64,000 nt of DNA from an uncultured Lachnospiraceae bacterium (GCA_910586705.1 CAJUJK010000001.1:2244-66243), one strand, 5' to 3'; positions 42,117 through 51,545 are shown, numbered from the stretch's first letter. The notes: generated by a model not told the origin, from the letters alone. Translations and numbers: made by a program.

Positions 42117-43703
42117 ATGAAACGCAGATTTAATGTGACGGGTTCATGTATACCACAGAGACATTATATGGTAGGGCTCGACAGCAGGCTGAAAAAGATA
42201 AAGGAAGACTTTGTAGACTATGGCAGCTATTTTGTTATCAACAGGGGACGCCAGTACGGCAAGACGACGACGCTGAAAGCGCTGAAAAATTATTTGGCAG
42301 AGGAATACATTGTTGTTTCACTTGATTTTCAGATGCTTGGGACCGAGGATTTCGCGGATGAAGCAAGGTTTTCGTCTGCTTTTTTGGATGTGTTTGTCAG
42401 GGCGTGTGAAATTAGAGGCATTGACAGGGAGGACGAACTGTTAAAGCCGCTAAAGGAACTTGCCGGGGGAAAAGGGTATGGCTTAAAGGAAATGTTCGCG
42501 GTTCTTAGCGGCGTTTGCGGGAACAGCAAAAAACCGGTTGTTTTGATGATTGATGAGGTGGACAGCGCGTCAAACAATCAGGTATTCGTTGACTTTCTGG
42601 CACAGTTGAGGAGCTATTACCTGAACCGGGATGAGACGCCGATCTTCCATTCGGTCATCCTTGCAGGTGTATATGATATCAAAAATTTGAAGTTAAAACT
42701 CCGCCCCGACGCGGAACACCAGTATAACAGTCCGTGGAACGTGGCTGCAAAATTCAATATAGACATGAGTTTCTCCGTAAAACAGATATCCTCTATGCTG
42801 GCGGAATACGAATCTGATAAGCGGACGGGCATGGATATCGGTATGATAGCGGACGAAATTTATAGTTATACTTCCGGGTATCCTGTACTTGTTTCGTCCA
42901 TATGTAAATGTATAGATGAGGAATTGTCCGGGGATGATGCGTCTTTAGATTCGGTGTCCGCATGGACAAAGGATGGTGTGGCAAAGGCGGTAAGCATTAT
43001 CTTAAAAGAAAGTTCGCCGCTGTTTGAAAGTCTTGTCAAGCAGCTTGACATGTATAAAGACCTCCGCGATATGATCGAAGATATCATATACCGCGGGAGA
43101 AAAATAACATTCAGCCCGGAACAGAAGTCCATAAGCCTTGGGCTCATGTTTGGCTTTCTGAAGGAGGAAAATGGTCATGTGACGATAGCCAACAGAATGT
43201 TTGAGATGTGTCTGATTAATCTGTTTATGTCGGAGGAATCAGGAGGGGATGTCTACGCCCGGGGCGGCAGCGACAGGATTGGCTTTATCAGGGACGGTAT
43301 GCTCGACATGGAACTTGTTCTCAGAAAGTTTTTGGAATATTTTACGGAAATCTGCGGGGATAAGGATGAAAGATTTATTGAAAAACAGGGGCGGAAGATT
43401 TTTCTGATCTATTTGAAGCCCATCATAAACGGTACGGGAAATTACTATATTGAGGCTGAGACGCGGGATGAGAGAAGGACTGACGTCATTGTGGATTATA
43501 AGGGCGAGCAGTTCATTGTAGAGTTAAAAATCTGGCATGGGAATGAGTACAACGAAAGAGGGGAACAACAGCTCACCGATTATCTCGATTACTACCAGAA
43601 GGACAAAGGCTATATGCTGAGTTTTAATTTCAACAAAAACAAGGAAACAGGGGTAAGAGAAGTAAAGGCGGGGAAAAAGACAATCGTGGAGGGCGTCGTG
43701 TAA
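42117..43703 (+). CDS. AAA ATPase with C-terminal PD-(D/E)XK nuclease-like domain
   Basis: 528 residues. The Walker A region is NRGRQYGKTTTLKAL (near residue 46). Walker B is PVVLMIDEVDSA (about 142). A winged-helix-like region lies in the middle. The C-terminal 120 residues contain NYYIEAETRDERRTDVIVDYKGEQFIVELKIW, a D...ExK nuclease motif. This is the AAA-like plus DUF1703-type architecture found scattered in anaerobes, with unknown function. GGAGG precedes the ATG and it has its own promoter, so it is an insertion between pseG and pseF. It ends one base into pseF (TAATG). Confidence 0.85.
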   Translation: MKRRFNVTGSCIPQRHYMVGLDSRLKKIKEDFVDYGSYFVINRGRQYGKTTTLKALKNYLAEEYIVVSLDFQMLGTEDFADEARFSSAFLDVFVRACEIRGIDREDELLKPLKELAGGKGYGLKEMFAVLSGVCGNSKKPVVLMIDEVDSASNNQVFVDFLAQLRSYYLNRDETPIFHSVILAGVYDIKNLKLKLRPDAEHQYNSPWNVAAKFNIDMSFSVKQISSMLAEYESDKRTGMDIGMIADEIYSYTSGYPVLVSSICKCIDEELSGDDASLDSVSAWTKDGVAKAVSIILKESSPLFESLVKQLDMYKDLRDMIEDIIYRGRKITFSPEQKSISLGLMFGFLKEENGHVTIANRMFEMCLINLFMSEESGGDVYARGGSDRIGFIRDGMLDMELVLRKFLEYFTEICGDKDERFIEKQGRKIFLIYLKPIINGTGNYYIEAETRDERRTDVIVDYKGEQFIVELKIWHGNEYNERGEQQLTDYLDYYQKDKGYMLSFNFNKNKETGVREVKAGKKTIVEGVV

Positions 43704-44425
43704 TGGGAACAGCGTTAAATGCGGTGGCGATCATCACCGCCCGGGGCGGCAGCAAACGGATCCCGGGGAAGAATATAAAACAGTTTATGGGAAAGCCGAT
43801 GCTGGTATATGGCATTGAGGCGGCGCTTCAGTCCGGGATATTCAGGGAGGTCATGGTCTCCACTGACGACGGAGAGATTGCGCGGATTGCGCGGGACGCG
43901 GGCGCGGCGGTACCTTTTATGAGAAGCGCGGAGACGTCGGGCGACTTTGCCACCACGGATGATGTGCTGATGGAGGTGCTTCGGACTTATGAGGAGCGGG
44001 GCGAGACGTTTGACTATATGGCGTGCATTTATCCGACAGCGCCCTTTATAACGGCACAAAAGTTGAAAGAGGCTATGAGGCTTCTGGTGGAGCAGGACGC
44101 GTCGGGGGTGATGCCGGTGGTGCGCTATTCGTTTCCGCCGCAGCGGGGCATGGCGATCCGGGATGGAAAGCTTGCTTACTGTTATCCTGAAAACGCCATG
44201 AAACGGTCGCAGGATCTGGAGCCGGTGTACCATGACAGCGGGCAGTTTTACTGTTATCATGTAAAGCGCTATCTGTCCTGCGGGGGCGATCTGCCGGACG
44301 GGTATCTGCCCATTATCGTGCCGGAGACGGAGGTGCAGGATATTGACAATCCGTCGGATCTGGCGCTGGCGGAGATGAAATTTCGGATGATGCAGCCGAA
44401 AAATAAAAGTATGGGCAAAGCATGA
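43703..44425 (+). CDS. pseF: Pseudaminic acid cytidylyltransferase
   Basis: 240 residues. It activates pseudaminic acid with CTP to CMP-Pse. ITARGGSKRIPGKNIKQFMGKPMLVYGIEAAL is the CTP-binding block, VMVSTDDGEIARIARDAGAAVPFMRSAETSGDFATTDDVLMEVL and CIYPTAPFITAQKLKEAM are diagnostic of PseF. YHDSGQFYCY and ETEVQDIDNPSDLALAEMKF close it. The start shares one base with the stop of the AAA gene, so its translation is coupled to that gene. Confidence 0.95.
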   Translation: MGTALNAVAIITARGGSKRIPGKNIKQFMGKPMLVYGIEAALQSGIFREVMVSTDDGEIARIARDAGAAVPFMRSAETSGDFATTDDVLMEVLRTYEERGETFDYMACIYPTAPFITAQKLKEAMRLLVEQDASGVMPVVRYSFPPQRGMAIRDGKLAYCYPENAMKRSQDLEPVYHDSGQFYCYHVKRYLSCGGDLPDGYLPIIVPETEVQDIDNPSDLALAEMKFRMMQPKNKSMGKA

Positions 44426-44504
44426 AAAGCAGGGAACTTTTGTCGTGATTGATTATACGATACAGAGATCGCGGGTGGTGCCCGGAGAAGAAGAGGGACA
44501 TGAT

Positions 44505-45560
44505 ATGAAACAGGATAAAATAAAAATCGGCAGCCGCCTGATCGGGGAAGGGGAGCCGACCTATATCGTGGCGGAGATGTCGGCAAACCACCTGCAGGAC
44601 TATGACAGGGCGGAAGCGATCATACGTGCGGCAAAGGAAGCGGGCGCGGATGCGGTGAAGCTGCAGACTTACACGGCGGATACCATTACGATGGATTGTG
44701 ATAACGAATACTTTCGGATCACGCAGGGAACGATCTGGGACGGCATGACCTGTTATGAATTATTTCGGGAAGCGTATACGCCGTGGGAGTGGCAGCCGAA
44801 GCTGATGAAGCTGGCGAATGATTTGGGCATGGACTGTTTTTCCGCCCCCTTTGATTTTACGGCGGTGGATTTTATGGAGGAGATGGGAATGCCGGCTTAT
44901 AAAATCGCTTCTCCTGAAATCTGGGATATTCCCTTGATCCGTAAAGTCGCAAAAATGGGGAAACCCGTTATTATGGCTACGGGGCTGGCATATCTGGAGG
45001 ATATCGAGAGGGCGGTGAGAACGTGCAGGGAAGAGGGGAATGAACAGATCATACTTCTGAAATGTACGGCTACTTATCCGGCGCCCTATGAGGACATGAA
45101 CATCAAAGTAATTCCGCATATGGCGGAGGCGTTTGACTGCATAACGGGTCTTTCCGATCACAGCATGGGCGCAGCGGTTGCGGTTGCCTCGGTGGCGCTG
45201 GGCGCCCGGATGGTGGAAAAGCACTTTACGCTCTCCCGGGCGGACGGCGGACCCGACGGTGCCTTTTCCATGGAGCCGGCAGAGTTTAAGCAGATGGTAG
45301 ACGAAATCCGCACTGTCGAGAAAGCGCTCGGCAGGGTGACCTACAGTCTGACCCAAAAGCAGGAGAGAAGCCGTGAGGAAGGGCGCTCCCTTTTTGTGAC
45401 ACAGGATATGAAAGCGGGCGAGGTTTTTACCCCGGAGAATCTGCGTTCCATCCGCCCGGCATTTGGCATGGCGCCGGTGCATTATGAGGAGCTGCTCGGC
45501 AAAAAGGCGCGCTGTGATATTTCCCGGGGGACGCCGATGGACTGGAAGTTTGTGGAGTGA
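44505..45560 (+). CDS. pseI: Pseudaminic acid synthase
   Basis: 351 residues from ATG 44505 (AGAGGGA upstream). It condenses the PseG product with phosphoenolpyruvate to give pseudaminic acid. The NeuB barrel starts TYIVAEMSANHLQDYDRAEAIIRAAKEAGADAVKLQTYTADTITMDC. SAPFDFTAVDFMEEMGMPAYKIASPEI, GLSDHSMGAAVAVASVALGARMVEKHFTL follow. Residues about 285-351 are the SAF/antifreeze-like cap (RSLFVTQDMKAGEVFTPENLRSIRP). The EYF..TQGTIWDGMTCYELFREAYTPWEWQ pattern marks PseI rather than NeuB. Confidence 0.95.
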   Translation: MKQDKIKIGSRLIGEGEPTYIVAEMSANHLQDYDRAEAIIRAAKEAGADAVKLQTYTADTITMDCDNEYFRITQGTIWDGMTCYELFREAYTPWEWQPKLMKLANDLGMDCFSAPFDFTAVDFMEEMGMPAYKIASPEIWDIPLIRKVAKMGKPVIMATGLAYLEDIERAVRTCREEGNEQIILLKCTATYPAPYEDMNIKVIPHMAEAFDCITGLSDHSMGAAVAVASVALGARMVEKHFTLSRADGGPDGAFSMEPAEFKQMVDEIRTVEKALGRVTYSLTQKQERSREEGRSLFVTQDMKAGEVFTPENLRSIRPAFGMAPVHYEELLGKKARCDISRGTPMDWKFVE

Positions 45561-45685
45561 TTGCCATGTGACGGCATGTCGGGACTCTGTGGCTGGTTAC
45601 TGTCGGTTGCGGTGCTGTCAGAGCAGGGTGTTTTTGTGTGTGATGATACTGTATGGCATGGATATGACTGACGGGGAAAAGAGAA

Positions 45686-46969
45686 GTGGAAAAAGAACGG
45701 AAAAAAATGATGATTCTGGGCGCAAGTGCGCTGCAGGTTCCGGCAATAAAAAAGTCAAAAGAGTTAGGCTACCAGATTATTCTGGTGGATTATGACGAAA
45801 ACGCGGTCGGTTTTGCGCTGGCGGATGTAAAGCTGGTGGTGAGCACGCTGGATCAGGAGGAGGTTTACCGGCAGGCGCTTATTTACCAGCCGGACGTGGT
45901 GATTACCTCCACCAGCGACGGCCCTGTGCGGACGGCGGCATATGTCAATGAAAAGCTGGGGAAAAAGCCGGATCTGTCCTATGAGAACGCGCTGTGCGCC
46001 ACGATAAAAAGCAAAATGCGGGACCGTTTAAAAACATGCGGCGTGCCGATACCGGAATACTATGCGGTCACAGAGTATGAGGCATTTTCGGAGGCGGTGG
46101 ACAGGCTGGGCGGCGACTGTATCGTGAAGCCGGCGGACAATGCGGGGAGCCGGGGTGTGGTGCTGCTTGAGCGGGGGAATTTTGACGGGATGTCTTTTTT
46201 GCTAAAGGAGGATGTATACCGCTATAGCAGGGGCAATGCCAGAAACGGCACGGTGATGGTGGAGGAATACATGCACGGTCCGGAGGTCAGCGTGGAGATC
46301 ATGGTGATAGCGGGCGAACCGCATATTCTCGCGATTACGGACAAGTATATCACGCCGCCGCCCTATTTTGTGGAACTGGCGCACTGTGAGCCGTGCAGAC
46401 TGGATGACGGGACACAGAGCGAGATTCGGAAAGTGGCGGCGCAGGCGGTCCGGGCGATCGGCATTGAGAATGCGCCCGCCCATGTGGAGATCAAGGTGAC
46501 GGAGGAAGGACCGAAAATCGTGGAACTGGCGGCGCGGCTGGGCGGCGACTTTATTACATCCAGACTGGTGCCGCTCTCGACGGGAATCGATATGGTGGGA
46601 GCGTCTGTTCTTCTCGCAACGGGAGAAGCGCCCGACCTGACGCCTAAGCGGAACCGCGGTGCGGCGATCCATTTTATCTCCGCGGGCAGCGGGCCAAATG
46701 CCTGTCACGCGGGGGACTGCGAGCCGCCGCATGGTCAGCGCGAAGCCGGAAGGGCGGGGGTGATAACCCGGATCACCGTGCCGGATGCGCTTTATGAACA
46801 GGAGGGTGTGGAGGAGATCAGTCTCTACAAAAAGCCCGGGGATCTGGTAGAGGGGACGCGTTCCAGCAATGACCGGCTGGGACATGTGATCACGACGGGA
46901 GAGACGCCGGAACAGGCTATGGAACTGGGGAAGCGGATACTGGCACAGATTCAGGTGGAGATAATGTGA
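45686..46969 (+). CDS. ATP-grasp domain protein
   Basis: 427 residues. The pre-ATP-grasp domain begins MMILGASALQVPAIKKSKELGYQIILVDYDENAVG. The grasp has DCIVKPADNAGSRGVVLLERG, VMVEEYMHGPEVSVEIMVIAGEP and a C-terminal metal site KIVELAARLGGDFITS. The family joins a carboxylate to an amine or thiol through an acyl phosphate. Between pseI and a sialyltransferase-like gene, it may amidate or aminoacylate the nonulosonic acid or the glycan (inference). The start is taken as GTG 45686 after GGGGAAAAGAG; ATG 45707 is possible. Confidence 0.85.
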   Translation: MEKERKKMMILGASALQVPAIKKSKELGYQIILVDYDENAVGFALADVKLVVSTLDQEEVYRQALIYQPDVVITSTSDGPVRTAAYVNEKLGKKPDLSYENALCATIKSKMRDRLKTCGVPIPEYYAVTEYEAFSEAVDRLGGDCIVKPADNAGSRGVVLLERGNFDGMSFLLKEDVYRYSRGNARNGTVMVEEYMHGPEVSVEIMVIAGEPHILAITDKYITPPPYFVELAHCEPCRLDDGTQSEIRKVAAQAVRAIGIENAPAHVEIKVTEEGPKIVELAARLGGDFITSRLVPLSTGIDMVGASVLLATGEAPDLTPKRNRGAAIHFISAGSGPNACHAGDCEPPHGQREAGRAGVITRITVPDALYEQEGVEEISLYKKPGDLVEGTRSSNDRLGHVITTGETPEQAMELGKRILAQIQVEIM

Positions 46970-48046
46970 ATGCTTATGAAAGATAGAATCTACGTCTGCC
47001 ACACGTACTATCACGTGTATGTGGCGTGTCTGAAAGAACTGAATCTGGAGCGGGAAAAACGGGGCAATGCGACGCTTGTCATGAGCACCATGTCCAACGA
47101 TTTCGGGGACTTGAAGGAACGCGCCTTAAGCTGCGGGCTTTTTGAGGCGGTGTACATGTTCGAGGAGAAGGAGGATGTCAATTTCCCGGAGATTATGAAG
47201 TACCATGTGGACCGGGGAAATCTGCTCTTAAATCTGCTGGCGCGCATCCGTTACACGAAGCTTCTGGGAAAGGCGCAGGCGCCTTATGTGCCGGTGGACT
47301 TTAGGGAATATAAGGACATTTATGTGTTCTGCGATTCGGATCCGATCGGTTATTATCTAAGTTATAAAAAAATACAGTATCACGCGCTGGAGGACGGGCT
47401 TGACTGTATCAGCACCTATGATACCGCCCGCTACGACAACAGGGGACACTTTGGGCTGAAGGCGTTTCTCGCCTCGCTGAATCTGATTTTTATTCAGAAC
47501 GGCTGGGGAAAGTACTGCCTCGATATGGAGGTCAACGACATTTCCGTCCTGCCTTATCCGTGCCCCAAATATATCGAAAAGTCCAGACAGGAGCTGGCGG
47601 ATGCGCTTACCAAGGAGGACAAGGCGCTTCTGGTGCGGCTGTTTATCTCCAATATAGGGGAGATAGAAGAAAAACTCGCTACGGGAAAGGACAACGTGCT
47701 TCTCTTGACTGAGCCATTATGCGAACTGCCTGTGCGGGAAAAGATTTTCCGGGACTGCATTGACTTGTACGGTCAAATAGAGGGGGCGGAGTCTGTGATT
47801 CTGATTAAGCCCCACCCGAGGGACCTTCTGGACTATGAAGAAAAGTTTTCGGAGTACATTGTGCTCGACCGTAAATTTCCGATGGAAGTGCTAAACTTTA
47901 TCGAGGGGCTGACGTTTCGCCGGGTGATTTCTGTCTTTACGGTGGTGCGCAACATTCGTTTTGCCGAGGAGATTGTCTATCTGGGCGAGGATTTTATGGA
48001 CCAGTATGAGGACCCGAAGCTGCACCGGCAGAATGAAGAGATTTGA
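46970..48046 (+). CDS. GT52/sialyltransferase-like nonulosonate transferase
   Basis: 358 residues with ATG directly after the upstream stop and GGAG 9 bases before. The opening DRIYVCHTYYHVYVACLKELNL is the CxTxYH-type start of GT52-like enzymes. YHALEDGLDCIS (EDG) in the middle and the CMP-binding SVILIKPHPRDLLDY (KPHP) near residue 280 complete the pattern of bacterial sialyltransferase-like GT-B enzymes. Downstream of a CMP-pseudaminic acid pathway it is the best candidate for pseudaminyltransferase. Donor identity is inferred from context. Confidence 0.75.
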   Translation: MLMKDRIYVCHTYYHVYVACLKELNLEREKRGNATLVMSTMSNDFGDLKERALSCGLFEAVYMFEEKEDVNFPEIMKYHVDRGNLLLNLLARIRYTKLLGKAQAPYVPVDFREYKDIYVFCDSDPIGYYLSYKKIQYHALEDGLDCISTYDTARYDNRGHFGLKAFLASLNLIFIQNGWGKYCLDMEVNDISVLPYPCPKYIEKSRQELADALTKEDKALLVRLFISNIGEIEEKLATGKDNVLLLTEPLCELPVREKIFRDCIDLYGQIEGAESVILIKPHPRDLLDYEEKFSEYIVLDRKFPMEVLNFIEGLTFRRVISVFTVVRNIRFAEEIVYLGEDFMDQYEDPKLHRQNEEI

Positions 48047-48055
48047 GCATGGAAT

Positions 48056-48084
48056 TTGCGCGGCGTGCGCACTTGTGGTATACT
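48056..48084 (+). promoter_or_regulatory. Promoter before the ABC flippase gene
   Basis: TTGCGC (48056-48061), 17 bases, TATACT (48079-48084) with TGG as an extended -10; it lies 116 bases before the gene. The core GTGGTATACT recurs at 53659-53668. Confidence 0.7.
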
Positions 48085-48199
48085 CGATGGAAGTTAAACG
48101 GATGAATGCCCGGCACAGCGGGGTATTTCGGGTGTAGGGCAGAACAGACAGATACGGACGCGGGAGAAACTGCCGTCCGATTTTAAAAGGAACCTGACA

Positions 48200-49954
48200 A
48201 TGGGAAAGATTTTAAGGAAAATGAATGTCCTGCTGGATGGCAGGCAGAAGCGCGCCATGGCAGCGCTTATCGTTATGATGCTGATCGGCGGCGTGCTGGA
48301 AAGTGTGGGCGTTTCCATGCTGGTGCCCATTGTGACTGTGGTGATGGACCCGGAATCGGTGAGGGAAAGCGAGCTTCTCTCTTCGGTTTACGAGATGTTT
48401 GGGATGGAGAGCAACACCCAGTTTGCCATGTTTTTATTGCTTTCATTTGTGGGAATGACGGTAATTAAGAATATCTATCTTTTCTTTCAGCAGAAGGCAC
48501 AGCTTAAGTTTGTCTATACAAATCAGTTCGCGACTTCCAGACGCATGATGATCAATTTCATGCAGCGTCCTTATGAATATTATTTAAACGCGGACACGTC
48601 TGTGATTCAGCGCAATATCACATCCGATGTGAACAATATGTACGGGCTGATTTTGAGCTGTCTGCAGCTTTTCAGCGAGTGCATCGTTTTTATCTGTCTG
48701 GTGGTGGCGCTTTTTCTCTACTCTGACGCAATGATGATTGTGACGGTGGCGGCGCTTATGGTGGCGCTTCTGTTTGTGATCAAAAAGGTATTAAAGCCCA
48801 TTATGATCAAGGCGGGGCAGGACAATCAGGACTATTACAGCGGGCTGTATAAATGGATCGAGCAGTCGGTGATGGGGATTAAGGAGATCAAGATCGGCTG
48901 CAAGGAAAATTATTTTATCAATGAGTATGCAAAGTGCGGGGCGGGCTATGTCAGTTCCGTGCAGAAATATAATCTCTTTAACGCGACCCCGAGGCTTTTG
49001 ATTGAGACGGTATGTATCGCGGGCATGGTGGGATATTTCGTCATGTCCATCGGGCAGGGCACGCAGATGAAAGAACTCCTGCCGCAGCTTTCTGCTCTGG
49101 CGGCGGCGGCAATGCGCCTGCTTCCCAGCGTGAACCGCATCAACAACTATCAGACTTCCATTTCCTATTTTGAGCCGTTCTTTATGGGAGTCAGCGACAA
49201 TCTGCAGGAGGAGATCCACGACGGCAGCGTGACTTATGACGCGGAAGCTTACAGACAGAGACAGAGCGTGGAAAAACTGCCGCTCGAAAAGGTGATCCGG
49301 CTGGAAGATATTACCTATAAATATCCGAACACGGCGACCTATATTTTTGATCATGCGGATATGGAGATCCCGATCGGGTCTTCCGTGGGTATCGTGGGCG
49401 TCACAGGCGCGGGAAAGACGACGATTGTGGATATTCTGCTGGGGCTCTTGCAGATGGAGAGCGGGCGGATTCTGGCGGACGGCACGGACGTAAGCGGGCA
49501 CTATGCGGCGTGGCTGAAAAATATCGGCTATATCCCCCAGACCATTTTTATGATTGACGATTCCATCCGCAAGAATGTGGCTTTCGGCGTGCCGGAGGAG
49601 GAGATCGACGATGAGAAGGTCTGGCGCGCTTTGAAGGAAGCGGCGCTGGATGATTTTGTGAAGAGTCTGCCGGACGGCGTGGAAACCGGGATCGGCGAGC
49701 GCGGCATCCGCATTTCGGGCGGTCAGAGACAGCGGATCAGTATCGCCAGAGCGCTCTATGAAGACCCGGAGGTGCTTGTGCTGGATGAGGCGACCTCCGC
49801 GCTGGACAACGAGACGGAGGCGGCGATCATGGATTCCATCAACAGACTGCACGGGAGAAAGACGCTTGTGATCATCGCCCACAGACTGCAGACAATCGAG
49901 AAGTGCGATATGGTGTACCGCGTTCAGGCGGGCGCCATTTCCAGAGAGAGGTAG
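48200..49954 (+). CDS. ABC transporter, fused permease-ATPase (flippase-like)
   Basis: 584 residues. Six membrane helices in about residues 18-310, then an ATPase domain: Walker A GVTGAGKTTIVDILLGLL, signature ISGGQRQRISIARAL, Walker B VLVLDEATSALD and the switch IIAHRLQT. The full-length half-transporter with MsbA/PglK-like layout fits a lipid-linked oligosaccharide flippase. No Wzx-type flippase is visible in the window, so this is the likely exporter of the completed lipid-linked unit. Confidence 0.92.
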   Translation: MGKILRKMNVLLDGRQKRAMAALIVMMLIGGVLESVGVSMLVPIVTVVMDPESVRESELLSSVYEMFGMESNTQFAMFLLLSFVGMTVIKNIYLFFQQKAQLKFVYTNQFATSRRMMINFMQRPYEYYLNADTSVIQRNITSDVNNMYGLILSCLQLFSECIVFICLVVALFLYSDAMMIVTVAALMVALLFVIKKVLKPIMIKAGQDNQDYYSGLYKWIEQSVMGIKEIKIGCKENYFINEYAKCGAGYVSSVQKYNLFNATPRLLIETVCIAGMVGYFVMSIGQGTQMKELLPQLSALAAAAMRLLPSVNRINNYQTSISYFEPFFMGVSDNLQEEIHDGSVTYDAEAYRQRQSVEKLPLEKVIRLEDITYKYPNTATYIFDHADMEIPIGSSVGIVGVTGAGKTTIVDILLGLLQMESGRILADGTDVSGHYAAWLKNIGYIPQTIFMIDDSIRKNVAFGVPEEEIDDEKVWRALKEAALDDFVKSLPDGVETGIGERGIRISGGQRQRISIARALYEDPEVLVLDEATSALDNETEAAIMDSINRLHGRKTLVIIAHRLQTIEKCDMVYRVQAGAISRER

Positions 49955-49960
49955 GGAAGT

Positions 49961-50404
49961 ATGATAAAGAAGGTATGGGATTTCGGATGGGGCATGTATA
50001 AGAAGCATGAAGAGGGGATCAACTATCTGATTTTCGGATTTCTGGCATTTGTGCTGAATTATGTTTTATATTTCATATTTGCGGATACCATTGCCATGCA
50101 CTATATGGCGGCTACGGTTCTGTCATGGGTGTTGACGGTGGTGTTTGCCTACTGGACAAACAGGACATTTGTATTTAAGAGCCAGAATAAGGCGGCGGCA
50201 TCCGTCATGCGGGAGTTTGTCTCTTTTATCGGCGCGAGGGTTGCCACGGAAGTGCTGGAGATCGCCTTGATGTATGTGATGGTGGATGTCTGCTCGATCA
50301 ATGATAAAATTTCCAAGCTGGTCTGCCAGACGATCGTGATTCTGGCGAACTATGTGCTCAGCAAAATCTGGATATTCAAGGACGTCTCCAAGAAGGCTGA
50401 GTGA
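49961..50404 (+). CDS. GtrA family membrane protein
   Basis: 147 residues with four membrane helices. INYLIFGFLAFVLNYVLYFIFAD and VFAYWTNRTFVFKSQNK are the typical GtrA segments, and NYVLSKIWIFKD is the family ending. GtrA is thought to flip undecaprenyl-phosphate sugars made by GtrB; a GtrB-like gene lies far upstream at 18962. It follows the ABC gene by 6 bases. Confidence 0.92.
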   Translation: MIKKVWDFGWGMYKKHEEGINYLIFGFLAFVLNYVLYFIFADTIAMHYMAATVLSWVLTVVFAYWTNRTFVFKSQNKAAASVMREFVSFIGARVATEVLEIALMYVMVDVCSINDKISKLVCQTIVILANYVLSKIWIFKDVSKKAE

Positions 50405-50462
50405 TATAAAGATTTTCGGAATCCGGCGATATGTTTGCGGAAAGGAAGCGGAAAAGAGGGAA

Positions 50463-51527
50463 ATGAAATCGGGAAGTAAGAGACAGGCAAATTTTGAACT
50501 GCTGCGTATTGTGGCGATGTTTATGATTATCTCGCTCCACTATCTGGTGAAGGGCGGGATTGCCACGCCGTTTCCCTTTCCTGCGAAGGAAAATCCCGCC
50601 GGTGTTCTGGCGTGGCTGGTGGAGGCTTTCTGCATCGTGGCGGTAAACTGTTATGTGCTTATCAGCGGCTATTTTCTTGTAGAATCTGCGTGGAAGCCGG
50701 GGAGGGCGGTCTCTCTGGTTTTACAGGTTCTTTTTTATTCCCTGCTGGTTCCGCCTCTTCTCCTTCTGACCGGCGTAGTTTCCGCCGGGGATCTTGACAT
50801 GTACGACTGGATCGGGTTTGCATTTCCCTTTGGGACAGAGCATTACTGGTTTGCCACGGCTTATCTTGTCATGTATCTGTTCGCGCCTTTTCTGGCGGCG
50901 GGCATAGAGAAGATGAAAAAGCGGGATTTGCAGATCCTTCTGGTATTTCTGTTTGCGGTTTTTTCGCTGGAAAAGACGGTTTTGCCGCTGTATCTGGCGA
51001 CGGACAGGTATGGCTATGACTTCGGGTGGTTTTTGTGCCTGTTTGTGGCAGCGGGCTATATCAGACGCTACGGTATTTCATGGCTTGACAGGCAGTCCCA
51101 TGCGGCGGGACTTTATGCGCTTTCCTGTGTGCTGATCTGGCTGTTTTCGCTTGCCGCCAATACGGTTGGCGGCAAAATGGAAACGTTTGTCCATTATGCG
51201 GATATGCTTTACACGTACAACCATCTGCTGTGCGTTACGGGAGCGGTTTCCCTGTTTTATGTGTTTAAAAATATGCGTGTCAGAGAGGGGCGTTTCGCGG
51301 AAACGGTGAGAAAGCTTGCGCCTTATACGTTCGGCGTGTACCTTTTGCACGAGCATATTCTGGTGCGGTACGAGTGGATGAAGTGGCTTGGCGCAGAGAA
51401 GGTGAAGGAAAGTTTTCTTTTTGTGCCGCATCTGCTTTTGTGCGTGGCGGCGGTCTATGCGGTGGGGACGGCGGTTGATTTTGTGCGGGCACGGATATTT
51501 TCCATGGCGGGGAAGAGGCGGCAGTAG
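50463..51527 (+). CDS. Acyltransferase 3 (OafA-like) membrane protein
   Basis: 354 residues from ATG 50463 (AGAGGGAA upstream), about ten membrane helices. ANFELLRIVAMFMIISLHYLVKGG carries the Arg and His of the acyltransferase-3 family. VNCYVLISGYFLV and HYWFATAYLVMYLFAPFL are typical later blocks, and TFGVYLLHEHILVR is near the end. It likely O-acetylates (or succinylates) the surface glycan from cytoplasmic acyl-CoA. Confidence 0.9.
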   Translation: MKSGSKRQANFELLRIVAMFMIISLHYLVKGGIATPFPFPAKENPAGVLAWLVEAFCIVAVNCYVLISGYFLVESAWKPGRAVSLVLQVLFYSLLVPPLLLLTGVVSAGDLDMYDWIGFAFPFGTEHYWFATAYLVMYLFAPFLAAGIEKMKKRDLQILLVFLFAVFSLEKTVLPLYLATDRYGYDFGWFLCLFVAAGYIRRYGISWLDRQSHAAGLYALSCVLIWLFSLAANTVGGKMETFVHYADMLYTYNHLLCVTGAVSLFYVFKNMRVREGRFAETVRKLAPYTFGVYLLHEHILVRYEWMKWLGAEKVKESFLFVPHLLLCVAAVYAVGTAVDFVRARIFSMAGKRRQ

Positions 51528-51545
51528 TTTACAGAGAGGTATAAA

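Noticed and set aside
42117..43703. Calling the AAA/PD-(D/E)XK gene a defence system
   Set aside because: It is a single gene without partners, and the architecture is known from many non-defence contexts, so only a neutral description is supported.
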